Of a stretch of 15,967 bases of DNA, positions 6,896-15,867 are shown piece after piece. Source of the DNA: CAZCVI01 sp964502145 (GTDB lineage: Bacteria > Acidobacteriota > Aminicenantia > UBA2199). Each line of letters opens with the position of its first letter. Position 1 is the stretch's first letter. The notes beneath the pieces were generated by a model. That model worked only from the letters and a program-made list of their open reading frames with translations. It searched no databases and was not told the origin of the DNA. The position numbers and the translations under genes were made by a program. The stretch spans positions 1 to 15,967 of the forward strand of contig CAZCVI010000124.1 of NCBI GenBank assembly GCA_964502145.1, given 5' to 3'.

Positions 6896-9800
6896 CTAAT
6901 TAACTTTAACATTCCGATTGGCATTTCTGCCAAATACCTCGGGATTGTACATCTCCGAAACCACGGTATTGGGCACGGTAAAGGAACCACTATTGGTAGC
7001 AATCGCCAAGTATTTCCACTTGTGCATCCCACGAGTTAAATAATCGGCAAATACCTGCACGCGATCAAAATAAATCTCACTGCGATAAAAATCACCCCAA
7101 TACGCATCCCAACCATTGTCAGTGGAAACCTTCTCATTGTCCAACGCTGAACCGGTTTTAAAATCGGGATTCAACACGCTCAAACCGGCTGGCAACGGGT
7201 CATCCAACATCACAAAAGAACGCTCCATCTTGCTCTCAACCACAACTTCTACAATATATTTCTCACCGGCAACGAAGATGTTGTTCTTAACCACTGTGCC
7301 ATCCAAATGGGTGAAATTCTTCGATACTTTAAAACCACGATCAATCGCTTCTACTTCGCCAATCGGATAATACTTCAAACGCAACAGATAATACAACATG
7401 CCCACACCCTGTTTCTTGAACACCGTTTCCACCGTGCTGCCCGGTTGATACTCCTGCAACATCACCGCGTGGCGCCGTGCCGTTAACTCGCGACCATCAA
7501 AGGTCTCTTTTAACTTCGGCAACCCATTCAGCAACACTTCGGCCACAAAATTGGGCGTGTCCTTTTCAAATACCCGGTAATAATGCTCGAATGCCATGAA
7601 TAACCGGAGATGCTCCTGCGTCGACATATATCGTTTCTGGGTTGTCGTCGTGGTCAACCAACGGGCCATCTTCTCGGCATACGGGAACCGGCCATAAACG
7701 GATAAAAACGCATCCAACACAATGGCTGTCGTTTTCACATTGGACTCATGCACCCAATACCACGTGTCCCCTTCGATATTCTCAAAATGCGTCATCGTTG
7801 GTTCATCTTTTATCTTATTGAGCATCGTTTTCGCCAATACCGGTTGCATGTACTTGGGTAAATTGTGCTTGAGGTCCAAAGCCTTCACCAAATACGCCAA
7901 CCCCGAATAAGGAATACGATCCCGCATTTCAAAGAGATTGTTGACTGCCGCACCCATAAAAATTGTGTCTTTGGCCAACGCATAAACCGCATAAGACTGC
8001 ACCAGGAAGACGATATTTTTTGAATAAGGATACCGATAATCAACCGACTTCAGCGCCACGCCTTTTAAATACTCTTCGGCCCGCGTCAACATCGCTTTAT
8101 CCACCGCGTACCCCTTGGCACGCGCATCCAGAATGAACTCCACTGCATAACAACTAAGATACGGACTGGGAAAAATACAATCAGGATAATACTTAAAACC
8201 ACCACTCCCATCCTGATACTGCGGCATCATTTTCAACAGTGCATTCACCCGGACCGCAATATCCTCTTTTTTCATGTTCAATAACCCATAGGTCAGAAGG
8301 AAATCAGCCGCACCCACCAACGGGTATTGTTTCGATATCCGTTGTTCCAAACAATCATACGGATACTCCTGCAAGATATCAAAGTTCCGCTTCACGCCCA
8401 CCATCGCCGACGAAGCCAGCGTGATTTCTATTTTATCCAGTTCCCGCAATGTTTTATCTGGCACAATCAGACGTTCCGTCACCGCTGCTTCTTCCACCCG
8501 GCCAAAATTCGCCACTGCTTCCATGAATTGTGGCATACGCACCGGTATTTCCTGGTACAAGCCATCGCTAAACGTTCCCGCAGCAGCCCTGAACGTTAAT
8601 TTCTGCGTTTTCACGCCAGGAACCTTGAATTTGTACCACACCGCCTGTGTATCCCCTGCTTTTAACGTGATTACCTTTTTATCACTGTCCCCTTTCTCTC
8701 GTTCCACGTTCTCGTATTTCACTTCTACTGCTACTTTGAAGTCCGTGGGGGAATTGTTGGTCACTGTTACACCGGCAGAATACGAATCGCCAGGCCGGGA
8801 GAAATTGGGAACCGCTGGTTTTAAGATCAAATTCTTCTTTACCAGCAAATCTTTATCACCACGACCAAAGCGATGCTCAATATTTCCCGCTACAACCATT
8901 GCTTTAAAAGTGGTTAAATTATCTGGCAGCTTGAAAGAGACATGGGCCACACCATTGGCATCCGTTTCAATAAACGCCGTATAAAAGGCACTCTCCTTGA
9001 AATTCTTACGCACCACCACACTACCAAACGCCGCTCCACCACCATCACCGCCCGGATTCTCGCCTTTCTCTTTGAATTGCCGCCGTCCCAACACATCGTT
9101 CAACGTGGAAACAGTCTTGACATCCAAGGCACGATGCGCCCAGAAAAATTCAAAAGGATCGGGCAATTGGTAACCGACAAGATTCAAAACTCCCTTGTCC
9201 ACGATAGAAACACACACTTCAGACTTCACCGGTGCCCCATCTTTACCAGTGACCTTCACATCTAACGTCACTTGATCGCCCGGTTCATAAGAGAGTTTGT
9301 TTGCCGTGATGTTGACCTTCAGTTTCTTTTCCGAGGCATCAATATTCACCTCTTTGTAACCCGCGTAAAACTCAGGTTTACCCTTATCATTGCCCTCGTC
9401 GTCGAATTTTAAGCCCGTGCGTTCTTTTAAGATGATCACATTGATAAACGCATTCGGCATGAACTTCTTATCCACTGGAATCGTCACCGTGCTCGCATTG
9501 CCCTGTAATTTCATTACTTTTGACCACATGACTTGTTCACGTTCCACCGTGATCAGTGCCATGGAAGTCTCGAAGGGCGATTTAATCAATACTTCGATCG
9601 ACTCTCCTGGTTTGTATTCCGTTTTATCCGTGACAATATCAATCGTGCGACCCTCGTTAACACCCCACGAGACATAACCGTCGCCTGTCACATAAAAATA
9701 GCCCGTCGTATTGATATCATTTTTAAGACCATCTTTACCTGACAGGTAAACATTGTAATAGCCCGGTTTTTTGAACGTGTATTCTTTTTCCAACGTGCCA

Positions 9801-12601
9801 GTCGACAGTTTTAAGTTTTCCGTCACCACATCTTCCGTCACTTTATTCCATTCCCAGCGTAGTGCGCCCGATGCATCCTTTTGTTGGAAAGATTTCCACT
9901 CTTCGCGGACAATTTTGATATTAACACCCGTGCCCGATACTGGTTTTCCTGCCGGTGAAATTGTCGCCAACATAATCTTGCCCGGTTTGCCCTGTTTGAA
10001 AAAATAGGAACCACTCTTCAAACCGATATAATACTCGCCCCGATGCACCAGCAGCGATTTACTCGCCGCAATACGGTTGTTGTCCTTGTCCATTACCTCG
10101 CCATGAGCTGTCAACTGCGCTGAATTTTTAAAGGGTATAGTCAGCGTGTCCTGTTTGAAAAGAAAATCACCGTTATCATCCATGGTGAAATCCTTTTTAT
10201 AGATCGTTTGTCTATCCTGGGAATCATAGGTGCCAAAACTATAGGTCTCCCAACCAGCAGGTGTAAAATTTGTATTTTGAATCGTCCAGATACAGTTCCC
10301 CGTTGCTTTTTTCATCGGTGTACCAAAGAGGTAGCGCGCATTTACTTTCCCAGAAAGCGACTGGCCCGCAATAATGGCAGGTTGATCCAGCGTCACCGCC
10401 ACTTCATATTTCGCCGGTTTGTATTCTTGCACCGAGAAACTGGTGGATTGATTGATCGTGGATTTGGCCAATTTCACAGTAAAGTTAATCCGGTAATACC
10501 CCGTCGGTGCATCTTGTGGCAGCACGAATTCACCCGCAAAAGAGCCGTAAGCCGTCACATTTGTTTTCGGAATAGCGAATTTTTTAATTGCTTCATTACG
10601 CGAGTTGAACACTTCCACCTCGATTTGATTCACTGCCGGAATACCCATGCGACCCGAGATGATCTGACGCAACATGCTTTTGAACTTGACCGTTTGCCCG
10701 CCTTTATACAGGTACTTGTCCGTGAAGGCCAACAGGTGATTGTAATAATAGCTCGGAGTATCGTTGTAATTGATGTTATTGCTGTAGCGGTATTGCCACA
10801 TATCCATCATCTCGTACTTCTTACCCCAGATAAAACTCTTATTCGGTTCCGTAAAAACAAAACAATCCAGCAGGTTGTTTTTATCCAATAGATTCAGGTC
10901 CGGTTCGTAAACCGCCGTACCATCTGCACGACTCATGATACTGCCCGCGATGGTTCCATCACTCTTAAAACTATCAATATCAAACACTAAATTGGGCACC
11001 AGTTCCCCTGTTTTCATATTAAAGGGAACCAAAAATATCTGCGTCGGACTGTATTTAGCGACCAGTGCCGTATCCGTTAATTGAAAAATATGGCCTGGGT
11101 ATTCGTAACGTCCAGCGCCGCTAAAATAGATATAGTAATAACCCGGAGCCGTTAATTTGATCGTTTCCAAGTCAAAACCCAACACATAATTGCGGTTCTT
11201 TTTGGCCGGGATTTGCCAGATATATTTTGTGCAGGAGTTACGATCCACCAGCCCAGGGTTCAGGTAATCGTCCGCGTACATTTTCTTCAATGATGCCGTA
11301 TCCAATGGCTTGTAATACACATCCGCAGTATATTTATTGCGTACCCCCACCGGTATCTTTTTTTCCAGATAATTTTCTAAAACAAAGATATCCTCATTAG
11401 GCGGAGCAATAAACGCCGAGTAATCAAGGCTTTTTACCGTGAATTGTTGCGATTTACCCAGACGATTGCCAAATTGGTCTTGCAAATCTGCCGGTACTTT
11501 CATCGTGTAGGTCGAACCTGGCTTAAATTTTCCGTGAACAAACATCTCATCCGTGTTCCAGTCCCCTTCTTTGGTGACTTCCACTTTCGGTTCAAAAGAA
11601 ACCTTTTCCATAAAATGTTTGATGTTGACCGGGTTGGTAAAAATGACCTTGATGCCTGTATCCGGTTGAAACTGATCGGCCACAGAGCTGATCGCAAAAA
11701 TTTCAAACGTGCGAAACCCCAGTTCCCGCACTTGTTGTAAGCCTACATTGCCTTCCGTGGAAGGTAACCCGATAGCGAAACGAACTTTGATATCCGAAGC
11801 CATCGGAAAGGGGCTCGTGGGACTAATCGTGACAAACTTTTTGTTTTCCGTTGTTTTATCACCGTCGTAATAGATTAATTCCCGTTCTTTTTCATTGGCG
11901 TAGCGCGTATTATAGGGATGATTGCCCGCAGGCGTTTGAATCGAAATATATTTACTGATTTTGCCTGGGTCCACATCCTGGGAAAATTGTACCAACACCT
12001 TTTGATCAAGCGTTTGCCAGCGGCTTTCGTGATAGGGAGCCGTATTAATAATCGTAATCGTCGGTGTTGTGAAAGTCCACTGCTTTTCCGCCGCGATTTT
12101 ACCCGCGAATGTTTTATACCCTCTAAAATGGACTTTATAGGCCGATGAATACTTCAATTTCTCATCAAAACGGTAGCTGTAGGTAGTAGAACTTTTCCAG
12201 AAGCCTTCCCCTTTAATCATCGGGGACACGGCGAAAAGTGACGGCGCGTTTTTTTCCACCTTTTGGAGCGGGGCCACAGGTTCCGAGAAAGTGATATTAA
12301 TTTCATCCACCTCGCTGATGCTGCGAGTTTGGCCTTGTGGGGAAAAGGAAGCCACGTAAACCGTGTTATTTTCCGCTTTAGTGGAACCCGTTTTAAGCGA
12401 ATTCGTATCCGTGTTGATCATTTGCTGCCATTTGTCTTGGGGTGAAGTCGCTTGACTTGTCCCCTTGGTCGCTTGATCAGAAATAGCCGCTCCAGGAGTC
12501 CCTGCCGTTCGGCCTGCGCTTTCTAGGTTCTGACAACTACTGACACTTAATAGCAGTAGCATGTCTATTAGTAAAACAATAATTAAAAGCTTATGTTTCA
12601 T
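6896..12601 (-). CDS. Alpha-2-macroglobulin family lipoprotein with thioester
   Basis: A 1901-residue bacterial alpha-2-macroglobulin (COG2373-type large surface protein). Family members trap attacking proteases: cleavage of a bait segment exposes a thioester that covalently binds the protease. Residues 1-22 are a lipoprotein signal with lipobox VSSC (Cys23); Gln at +2 favours the outer membrane. A low-complexity linker (24-78) is followed by Ig/MG-like domains, an MG2-like segment near 620-720 (TDKYLYKGGQTVKFK), an MG domain with VSIVDKGVLNL, and a Gly/Lys-rich bait-like stretch near 1165-1190. Then come the A2M domain (about 1195-1290, TDANGVAHVSFKLPDNLTTF), the thioester domain with intact Cys1417-Leu-Glu-Gln1420, and a C-terminal MG10-like domain. 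It is longer than E. coli YfhM (1653). AAGGAG 8 nt before the ATG supports the start. No penicillin-binding protein 1C gene, the frequent partner, adjoins it. Stop codon is TAG. Confidence 0.95.
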   Translation of the reverse strand: MKHKLLIIVLLIDMLLLLSVSSCQNLESAGRTAGTPGAAISDQATKGTSQATSPQDKWQQMINTDTNSLKTGSTKAENNTVYVASFSPQGQTRSISEVDEINITFSEPVAPLQKVEKNAPSLFAVSPMIKGEGFWKSSTTYSYRFDEKLKYSSAYKVHFRGYKTFAGKIAAEKQWTFTTPTITIINTAPYHESRWQTLDQKVLVQFSQDVDPGKISKYISIQTPAGNHPYNTRYANEKERELIYYDGDKTTENKKFVTISPTSPFPMASDIKVRFAIGLPSTEGNVGLQQVRELGFRTFEIFAISSVADQFQPDTGIKVIFTNPVNIKHFMEKVSFEPKVEVTKEGDWNTDEMFVHGKFKPGSTYTMKVPADLQDQFGNRLGKSQQFTVKSLDYSAFIAPPNEDIFVLENYLEKKIPVGVRNKYTADVYYKPLDTASLKKMYADDYLNPGLVDRNSCTKYIWQIPAKKNRNYVLGFDLETIKLTAPGYYYIYFSGAGRYEYPGHIFQLTDTALVAKYSPTQIFLVPFNMKTGELVPNLVFDIDSFKSDGTIAGSIMSRADGTAVYEPDLNLLDKNNLLDCFVFTEPNKSFIWGKKYEMMDMWQYRYSNNINYNDTPSYYYNHLLAFTDKYLYKGGQTVKFKSMLRQIISGRMGIPAVNQIEVEVFNSRNEAIKKFAIPKTNVTAYGSFAGEFVLPQDAPTGYYRINFTVKLAKSTINQSTSFSVQEYKPAKYEVAVTLDQPAIIAGQSLSGKVNARYLFGTPMKKATGNCIWTIQNTNFTPAGWETYSFGTYDSQDRQTIYKKDFTMDDNGDFLFKQDTLTIPFKNSAQLTAHGEVMDKDNNRIAASKSLLVHRGEYYIGLKSGSYFFKQGKPGKIMLATISPAGKPVSGTGVNIKIVREEWKSFQQKDASGALRWEWNKVTEDVVTENLKLSTGTLEKEYTFKKPGYYNVYLSGKDGLKNDINTTGYFYVTGDGYVSWGVNEGRTIDIVTDKTEYKPGESIEVLIKSPFETSMALITVEREQVMWSKVMKLQGNASTVTIPVDKKFMPNAFINVIILKERTGLKFDDEGNDKGKPEFYAGYKEVNIDASEKKLKVNITANKLSYEPGDQVTLDVKVTGKDGAPVKSEVCVSIVDKGVLNLVGYQLPDPFEFFWAHRALDVKTVSTLNDVLGRRQFKEKGENPGGDGGGAAFGSVVVRKNFKESAFYTAFIETDANGVAHVSFKLPDNLTTFKAMVVAGNIEHRFGRGDKDLLVKKNLILKPAVPNFSRPGDSYSAGVTVTNNSPTDFKVAVEVKYENVEREKGDSDKKVITLKAGDTQAVWYKFKVPGVKTQKLTFRAAAGTFSDGLYQEIPVRMPQFMEAVANFGRVEEAAVTERLIVPDKTLRELDKIEITLASSAMVGVKRNFDILQEYPYDCLEQRISKQYPLVGAADFLLTYGLLNMKKEDIAVRVNALLKMMPQYQDGSGGFKYYPDCIFPSPYLSCYAVEFILDARAKGYAVDKAMLTRAEEYLKGVALKSVDYRYPYSKNIVFLVQSYAVYALAKDTIFMGAAVNNLFEMRDRIPYSGLAYLVKALDLKHNLPKYMQPVLAKTMLNKIKDEPTMTHFENIEGDTWYWVHESNVKTTAIVLDAFLSVYGRFPYAEKMARWLTTTTTQKRYMSTQEHLRLFMAFEHYYRVFEKDTPNFVAEVLLNGLPKLKETFDGRELTARRHAVMLQEYQPGSTVETVFKKQGVGMLYYLLRLKYYPIGEVEAIDRGFKVSKNFTHLDGTVVKNNIFVAGEKYIVEVVVESKMERSFVMLDDPLPAGLSVLNPDFKTGSALDNEKVSTDNGWDAYWGDFYRSEIYFDRVQVFADYLTRGMHKWKYLAIATNSGSFTVPNTVVSEMYNPEVFGRNANRNVKVN

Positions 12602-12654
12602 GATTGCCTCTCCTTAAATTTTTCAAACTTATCGTCATTTTTAGCATAGATGAT

Positions 12655-12682
12655 ATTATACTCACTGGAAAATTTATTGCAA
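12655..12682 (-). promoter_or_regulatory. Sigma70-like promoter of the A2M gene
   Basis: On the minus strand TTGCAA (12682-12677), a 16-bp spacer and a perfect TATAAT (12660-12655) precede the A2M start by about 54 bp. The predicted leader is about 46 nt. It indicates that the A2M gene can be transcribed independently of the OPT gene upstream. Confidence 0.6.
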
Positions 12683-12750
12683 TCGAAATATTTTTTTTTA
12701 TCTGCTCTCTTTCCCCATAAGACTTTCTGGATAATATCGTATTGGGGAAA

Positions 12751-12784
12751 GTTATACGGGTTCAAAATTTTGAACCCGTATAAC
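12751..12784 (-). terminator. Perfect 34-bp palindrome, probable OPT terminator
   Basis: Each half begins GTTATACGGGTTC and the two halves are exact reverse complements, giving a 13-15-bp hairpin with a 4-8-nt AT loop. It starts 20 bp after the OPT stop codon, where a terminator is expected. The downstream minus-strand sequence begins TTTCCCC, so the U-tract is poor. A dimeric DNA-binding site for regulation of the A2M promoter 70 bp away is the alternative. Confidence 0.6.
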
Positions 12785-12804
12785 CAGTTCACCCTCTTTC
12801 ACAA

Positions 12805-14871
12805 TTAATCTTTTTTAAGTCTTTTTAACGAAACAATAACCAGACTAGCTCCCACTATAATGATACCAATAATACTCGGCAAATAAGAGGGTTCACTGAA
12901 AATCCGGGGTAAATTGATTTTGCCAAAGGATAAGGCAGCAAAGAAAATTCCAATCAACGCTTCACCTGCAATCAAACCAGATGCCAGCAGTGTACCTGTA
13001 TTGTTCACTTTTTCTTTGTCTGCATCAGCTATTTTTCGTTTTTCAAGGCGGCGCTCAATAATACCTTTAAACACCCCACCTATATATATAGCAAAAGATG
13101 TTTCAATGGACAAATACATGCCCACACTCACCAACATCGGACTTTTAATTTGCATCAAAATAAAAGCCAAACCCATTAACATGCCAATAAGAATCAGAAT
13201 CCATTCCGTTTTTCGTTCAATAATACTCTTGGCTACTACAGCCATCAGACTGGCTTGCGGCGCAGATATTTTTTCACCCCCTAACCCGGCATTGGTCCCC
13301 AGTATTTCATTTTGTTTTTCCGGGGGCAGTTGCTTGAGTTCAGCCATGGTATAGGCTCTTTTTTCAATATCCGCATTATTTCCCTCGTATATTCTTTCTG
13401 TTATCCCACTCTGCTCCAATGCCGTAAATTTTGCTGACACCGCCTCATTAATATCGCCAATATGTAGGATAGACAGCACTAAGAACATAGTCAAGGAAGC
13501 CGCAATAACACCAAACATATCACCCAACTGCATACGCCAAGGAGTACAACCCAGAATATGACCTGCTTTAAGGTCTTGCATCATTTCGCCCGCCACCGAG
13601 ACGCTGACGCATGTAAACGCGGCCACGGCAATCACGGCGGCAATGCCAGTACTGCCCTGCATGCCCATTATAACCATTAAAAAGGCAACCGCAATTAATA
13701 CACTGACAGTCAAACCACTGGTTGGATTGCTGCTAACACCAATAATCCCGACAAGGTACCCGGAAACCGCCGCGAAAATAAAACCGAGAATCACCATCAC
13801 CACAGCAGCCACTATAGCAGCAGCGATATCATGGGCAAACCAATTAAAAATAAAAAATACCACAAACACGATACCAATGATAGTGGGAAAAGCATACTTG
13901 ATGTCAATGTCTTTATCGGTTCGGATTAAAGCGGCTTCTCCTGCCACTTTCCTTTTAGTCAGCGTAGAAAGGGAACGGGAAATACCTTCCAACAAACTTT
14001 TGCGCATCTTGTACAACGTATAAAACGCGCCAACCAACATGCCACCCACAGCAATATAACGCACATAGTTTTTCCAGACCATACTGATTTCAGCAGCCCA
14101 ATTGGTTACTGGCGCGGGGTCGTTATAATGTAAGAAAAAGGTAATCGCCGGAGCTAAAAGACCCCAGGCCAAAATACCACCACTGAAATTGATCCCGGCT
14201 AGCTTAGGCCCAATAATATATCCCACCCCCAGAAACGCGGGACTCATGGCTGGGGCACTGAAGAGAATAGAACCTTTCCCCAGGGAAAAAACATTCTGCC
14301 ATTTTAAAGCAATGAGTTGGAATTTGGTTAACATGGTAAAAAATATTCCCATCCCCATCCCAGAAAACAGGTATTTGGAACCACCAGAGCCAGTTTGACC
14401 GGATTTATGAATTTCTGCGGCGGCAATCGATTCAGGAAAGGGAAGCTCTGGATTGTTCACCAGAATACGACGCGTGATAGTGACAAACATGATCCCCAGA
14501 ATACCGCCCACGATAAGAATAATAGTGGAGATAATATAATGGGAAGTGGAGTAAAAGGGGTTCCAGATGCCGGAGATAAAAAAAGCTGGCAGGGTAAAAA
14601 TAGCACCAGCGGCAATATTACCACCAATAGAACCCACGGTTCTGGCGCAATTTTCTTCCAAGATAGTTCCTTTGAGCAATTTAATAACCGCCATTCCAAT
14701 CACAGCGGTTGTGTACGTGGCGGCGATAGTCATTCCCGCCTTCAGTCCCAGATAGGCATTGGCTGCACCCATAAACATCGCCATCACCACTCCCAGAAAT
14801 ACGGCCCTAAAAGTAAATTCTTTCATATTGCTTTCCGCGCTTACGAAAGGACTAAATGTTTTTTCTTCCAT
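12805..14871 (-). CDS. OPT-family oligopeptide transporter
   Basis: An inner-membrane transporter of the OPT superfamily (PF03169, bacterial TIGR00733-like), about 688 residues with roughly 14-16 membrane segments. Family members import oligopeptides or metal chelates with protons; the substrate here cannot be told. Visible signatures are NAYLGLKAGMTIAA near the N terminus, EENCARTVGS followed by IFTLPAF, SSNPTSGLTVSV in the middle, and GEMMQDLKAGHILGCTPW. A hydrophilic loop of about 80 residues (around 475-555) separates the last membrane group. An in-frame ATG 18 bases upstream (14889) has no ribosome-binding site, whereas GAGGA (14885-14881) lies 9 nt before the ATG at 14871, so the shorter start is preferred. 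It precedes the A2M gene on the same strand but is separated by a palindrome and a promoter. Confidence 0.95.
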   Translation of the reverse strand: MEEKTFSPFVSAESNMKEFTFRAVFLGVVMAMFMGAANAYLGLKAGMTIAATYTTAVIGMAVIKLLKGTILEENCARTVGSIGGNIAAGAIFTLPAFFISGIWNPFYSTSHYIISTIILIVGGILGIMFVTITRRILVNNPELPFPESIAAAEIHKSGQTGSGGSKYLFSGMGMGIFFTMLTKFQLIALKWQNVFSLGKGSILFSAPAMSPAFLGVGYIIGPKLAGINFSGGILAWGLLAPAITFFLHYNDPAPVTNWAAEISMVWKNYVRYIAVGGMLVGAFYTLYKMRKSLLEGISRSLSTLTKRKVAGEAALIRTDKDIDIKYAFPTIIGIVFVVFFIFNWFAHDIAAAIVAAVVMVILGFIFAAVSGYLVGIIGVSSNPTSGLTVSVLIAVAFLMVIMGMQGSTGIAAVIAVAAFTCVSVSVAGEMMQDLKAGHILGCTPWRMQLGDMFGVIAASLTMFLVLSILHIGDINEAVSAKFTALEQSGITERIYEGNNADIEKRAYTMAELKQLPPEKQNEILGTNAGLGGEKISAPQASLMAVVAKSIIERKTEWILILIGMLMGLAFILMQIKSPMLVSVGMYLSIETSFAIYIGGVFKGIIERRLEKRKIADADKEKVNNTGTLLASGLIAGEALIGIFFAALSFGKINLPRIFSEPSYLPSIIGIIIVGASLVIVSLKRLKKD

Positions 14872-14924
14872 GGTTGTTTTTCCTCGCATTTAAATTATTT
14901 TCAAGAATCATTATAATATTCATT

Positions 14925-14953
14925 ATCATATCAGTCCATAGGTTATAAGTCAA
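14925..14953 (-). promoter_or_regulatory. Sigma70-like promoter of the OPT gene
   Basis: On the minus strand TTGACT (14953-14948), a 17-bp spacer and TATGAT (14930-14925) give a near-consensus promoter. Predicted start about 14918, about 47 nt before the preferred ATG, which places the alternative upstream ATG inside the leader. A second TATAAT-like element lies at 14912-14917. Confidence 0.7.
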
Positions 14954-14989
14954 TAATTTTTCTGGTATCTATTCAGTTTTTTGGACGGC

Positions 14990-15186
14990 ACTATCCTTCC
15001 TTGCCAAAAAATCTCTCACAAAAACCATAACCTCTTCGCGGCGGAAAAGCAAAATCGCGCCAACAGCAAAAAGCCTTGGGCGCAAACCAATGATTTCAAC
15101 CGCCCCTCCTCGAAACCCCGGCCTATTTGCGCCACATTTGCTGCAATTTGTTAAATGTAGTAGCAAAAAAAAGGGGATTCCGTCCC
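14990..15186. other. Non-coding stretch with a GGCGCAAA inverted repeat
   Basis: No gene is supported; an open frame across it lacks a ribosome-binding site and family resemblance. GGCGCAAA (15079-15086) and TTTGCGCC (15126-15133) form an 8-bp inverted repeat around 39 bases that are G-rich on the minus strand. At 15165-15186 a 4-bp hairpin followed, on the minus strand, by eight T could be a weak terminator. The sudden GC-rich composition suggests a dispersed element. Confidence 0.4.
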
Positions 15187-15554
15187 AGAACCTGACGTTT
15201 CTCACTAAAGATTGACAGTTCACTTTTTTAAGTACAACCGACACGAAATTTTGCTCTCGGTTCACCTTTTTAACCTCACGGTTCAGGTTTTTTACTCAGA
15301 CGCCAGGTTTTTAGGTGGCCATTCACCTTCCACACCTCGCCGTTCAGTCTTTTTTGTAGCATCGTGAGTAATAAACCTCGCGGTTGAGTTTTTTTTTTGG
15401 AATCGAGAGCTTTAAAATCTGGCGGTTGAATTTTTTTTTTAGAATCGAGACCAATAAACCTGACGGTTGAGTTTTGTTTGTGAATCGAGAGCTTTAAAAC
15501 CTGGCGGTTGAGTTTTGTTTGTGGAATCGAGGGCAGTAAAACCCGGCCATTGAG
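15187..15554. repeat. Degenerate array of about 18 units, 20-21-nt period
   Basis: Read on the minus strand, units of 19-22 nt follow each other without spacers. Most begin with CTCAACCG, CTGAACCG or GTGAACCG, continue CCAGGTT, and end in an A-rich run. In the right part, a second unit type, CTCTCGATTC, alternates with the first, giving a 41-42-nt super-period (cores at 15332, 15373, 15415, 15456, 15497 and 15539). The period is not a multiple of three overall, so reading frames are not preserved, arguing against protein repeats. The helical spacing of about two turns suits an array of protein-binding sites, as in IS21, Mu or Tn7 transposon ends (inference). Confidence 0.7.
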
Positions 15555-15595
15555 TGATTTATGTGTTATCATTAACAAGCAAAGGGGATAAAATA

Positions 15596-15699
15596 AAGCG
15601 CCAGGATGGCGCGTCTACAATTCAAAATGGCAATACGTTCTTGATATTTTCCTGCCCTCGGGTTTTGGGTTAAAGTAGACGCGACATCCCTGTCGCATT
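15596..15699. repeat. REPIN-like pair of inverted GTAG hairpins
   Basis: Two 21-25-nt elements face each other. One on the minus strand (15618-15596) and one on the plus strand (15675-15699) both start GTAGACGCG and fold into a hairpin: GCGCCA with TGGCGC in the first, GCGACA with TGTCGC in the second. About 56 bases separate them. A GTAG head plus a short GC hairpin in inverted pairs is the known design of REP/REPIN elements mobilised by RAYT (Y1-type) transposases. No RAYT gene is in the window. Confidence 0.7.
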
Positions 15700-15867
15700 A
15701 TTTTAATCCATCGCACATCAATGCATTTTGGGGTACACCTTTTCCCTGCGGATCATTTTTGGCTTAAATATGCCTTCTTCCCTGTAAATAAAGCATACAA
15801 CGAGTGGTTTTTATTTTTCAATTCCTTTTTCCTTGGTACAATGTCTTGTTGTCATGCTAAACTGGGC
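15700..15867. other. Intergenic stretch without a supportable gene
   Basis: No open frame, RNA fold or promoter of note was found between the REPIN-like pair and the terminal tandem repeat. The sequence is T-rich on the plus strand. Confidence 0.4.

Noticed and set aside
8421..8984. A 187-codon plus-strand frame antisense to the A2M gene
   Set aside because: Shadow of the A2M thioester and A2M-domain coding sequence; no ribosome-binding site or recognisable family.
10208..10891. A 227-codon plus-strand frame antisense to the A2M gene
   Set aside because: It is fully inside the strongly supported A2M gene, shows no known domain, and has the biased residue make-up of a shadow frame.
12598..12792. 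A 64-codon minus-strand frame starting with GTG whose TGA overlaps the A2M ATG
   Set aside because: Its start lies beside the 34-bp palindrome, it has no properly spaced ribosome-binding site, and it contains the A2M promoter and Shine-Dalgarno. The ATGA overlap is most likely chance.
15165..15186. Rho-independent terminator on the minus strand
   Set aside because: The T-run is good but the stem is only four base pairs, and no gene on that strand ends here.
14969..15265. A 98-codon minus-strand frame
   Set aside because: No ribosome-binding site, no family resemblance, and it spans the inverted repeat and part of the 20.5-nt array.
15276..15578. A 100-codon minus-strand frame with Lys-rich repeats
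   Set aside because: The repeats arise from the DNA array. Unit spacing of 41 nt shifts the frame between copies, so the protein repeat is not maintained.
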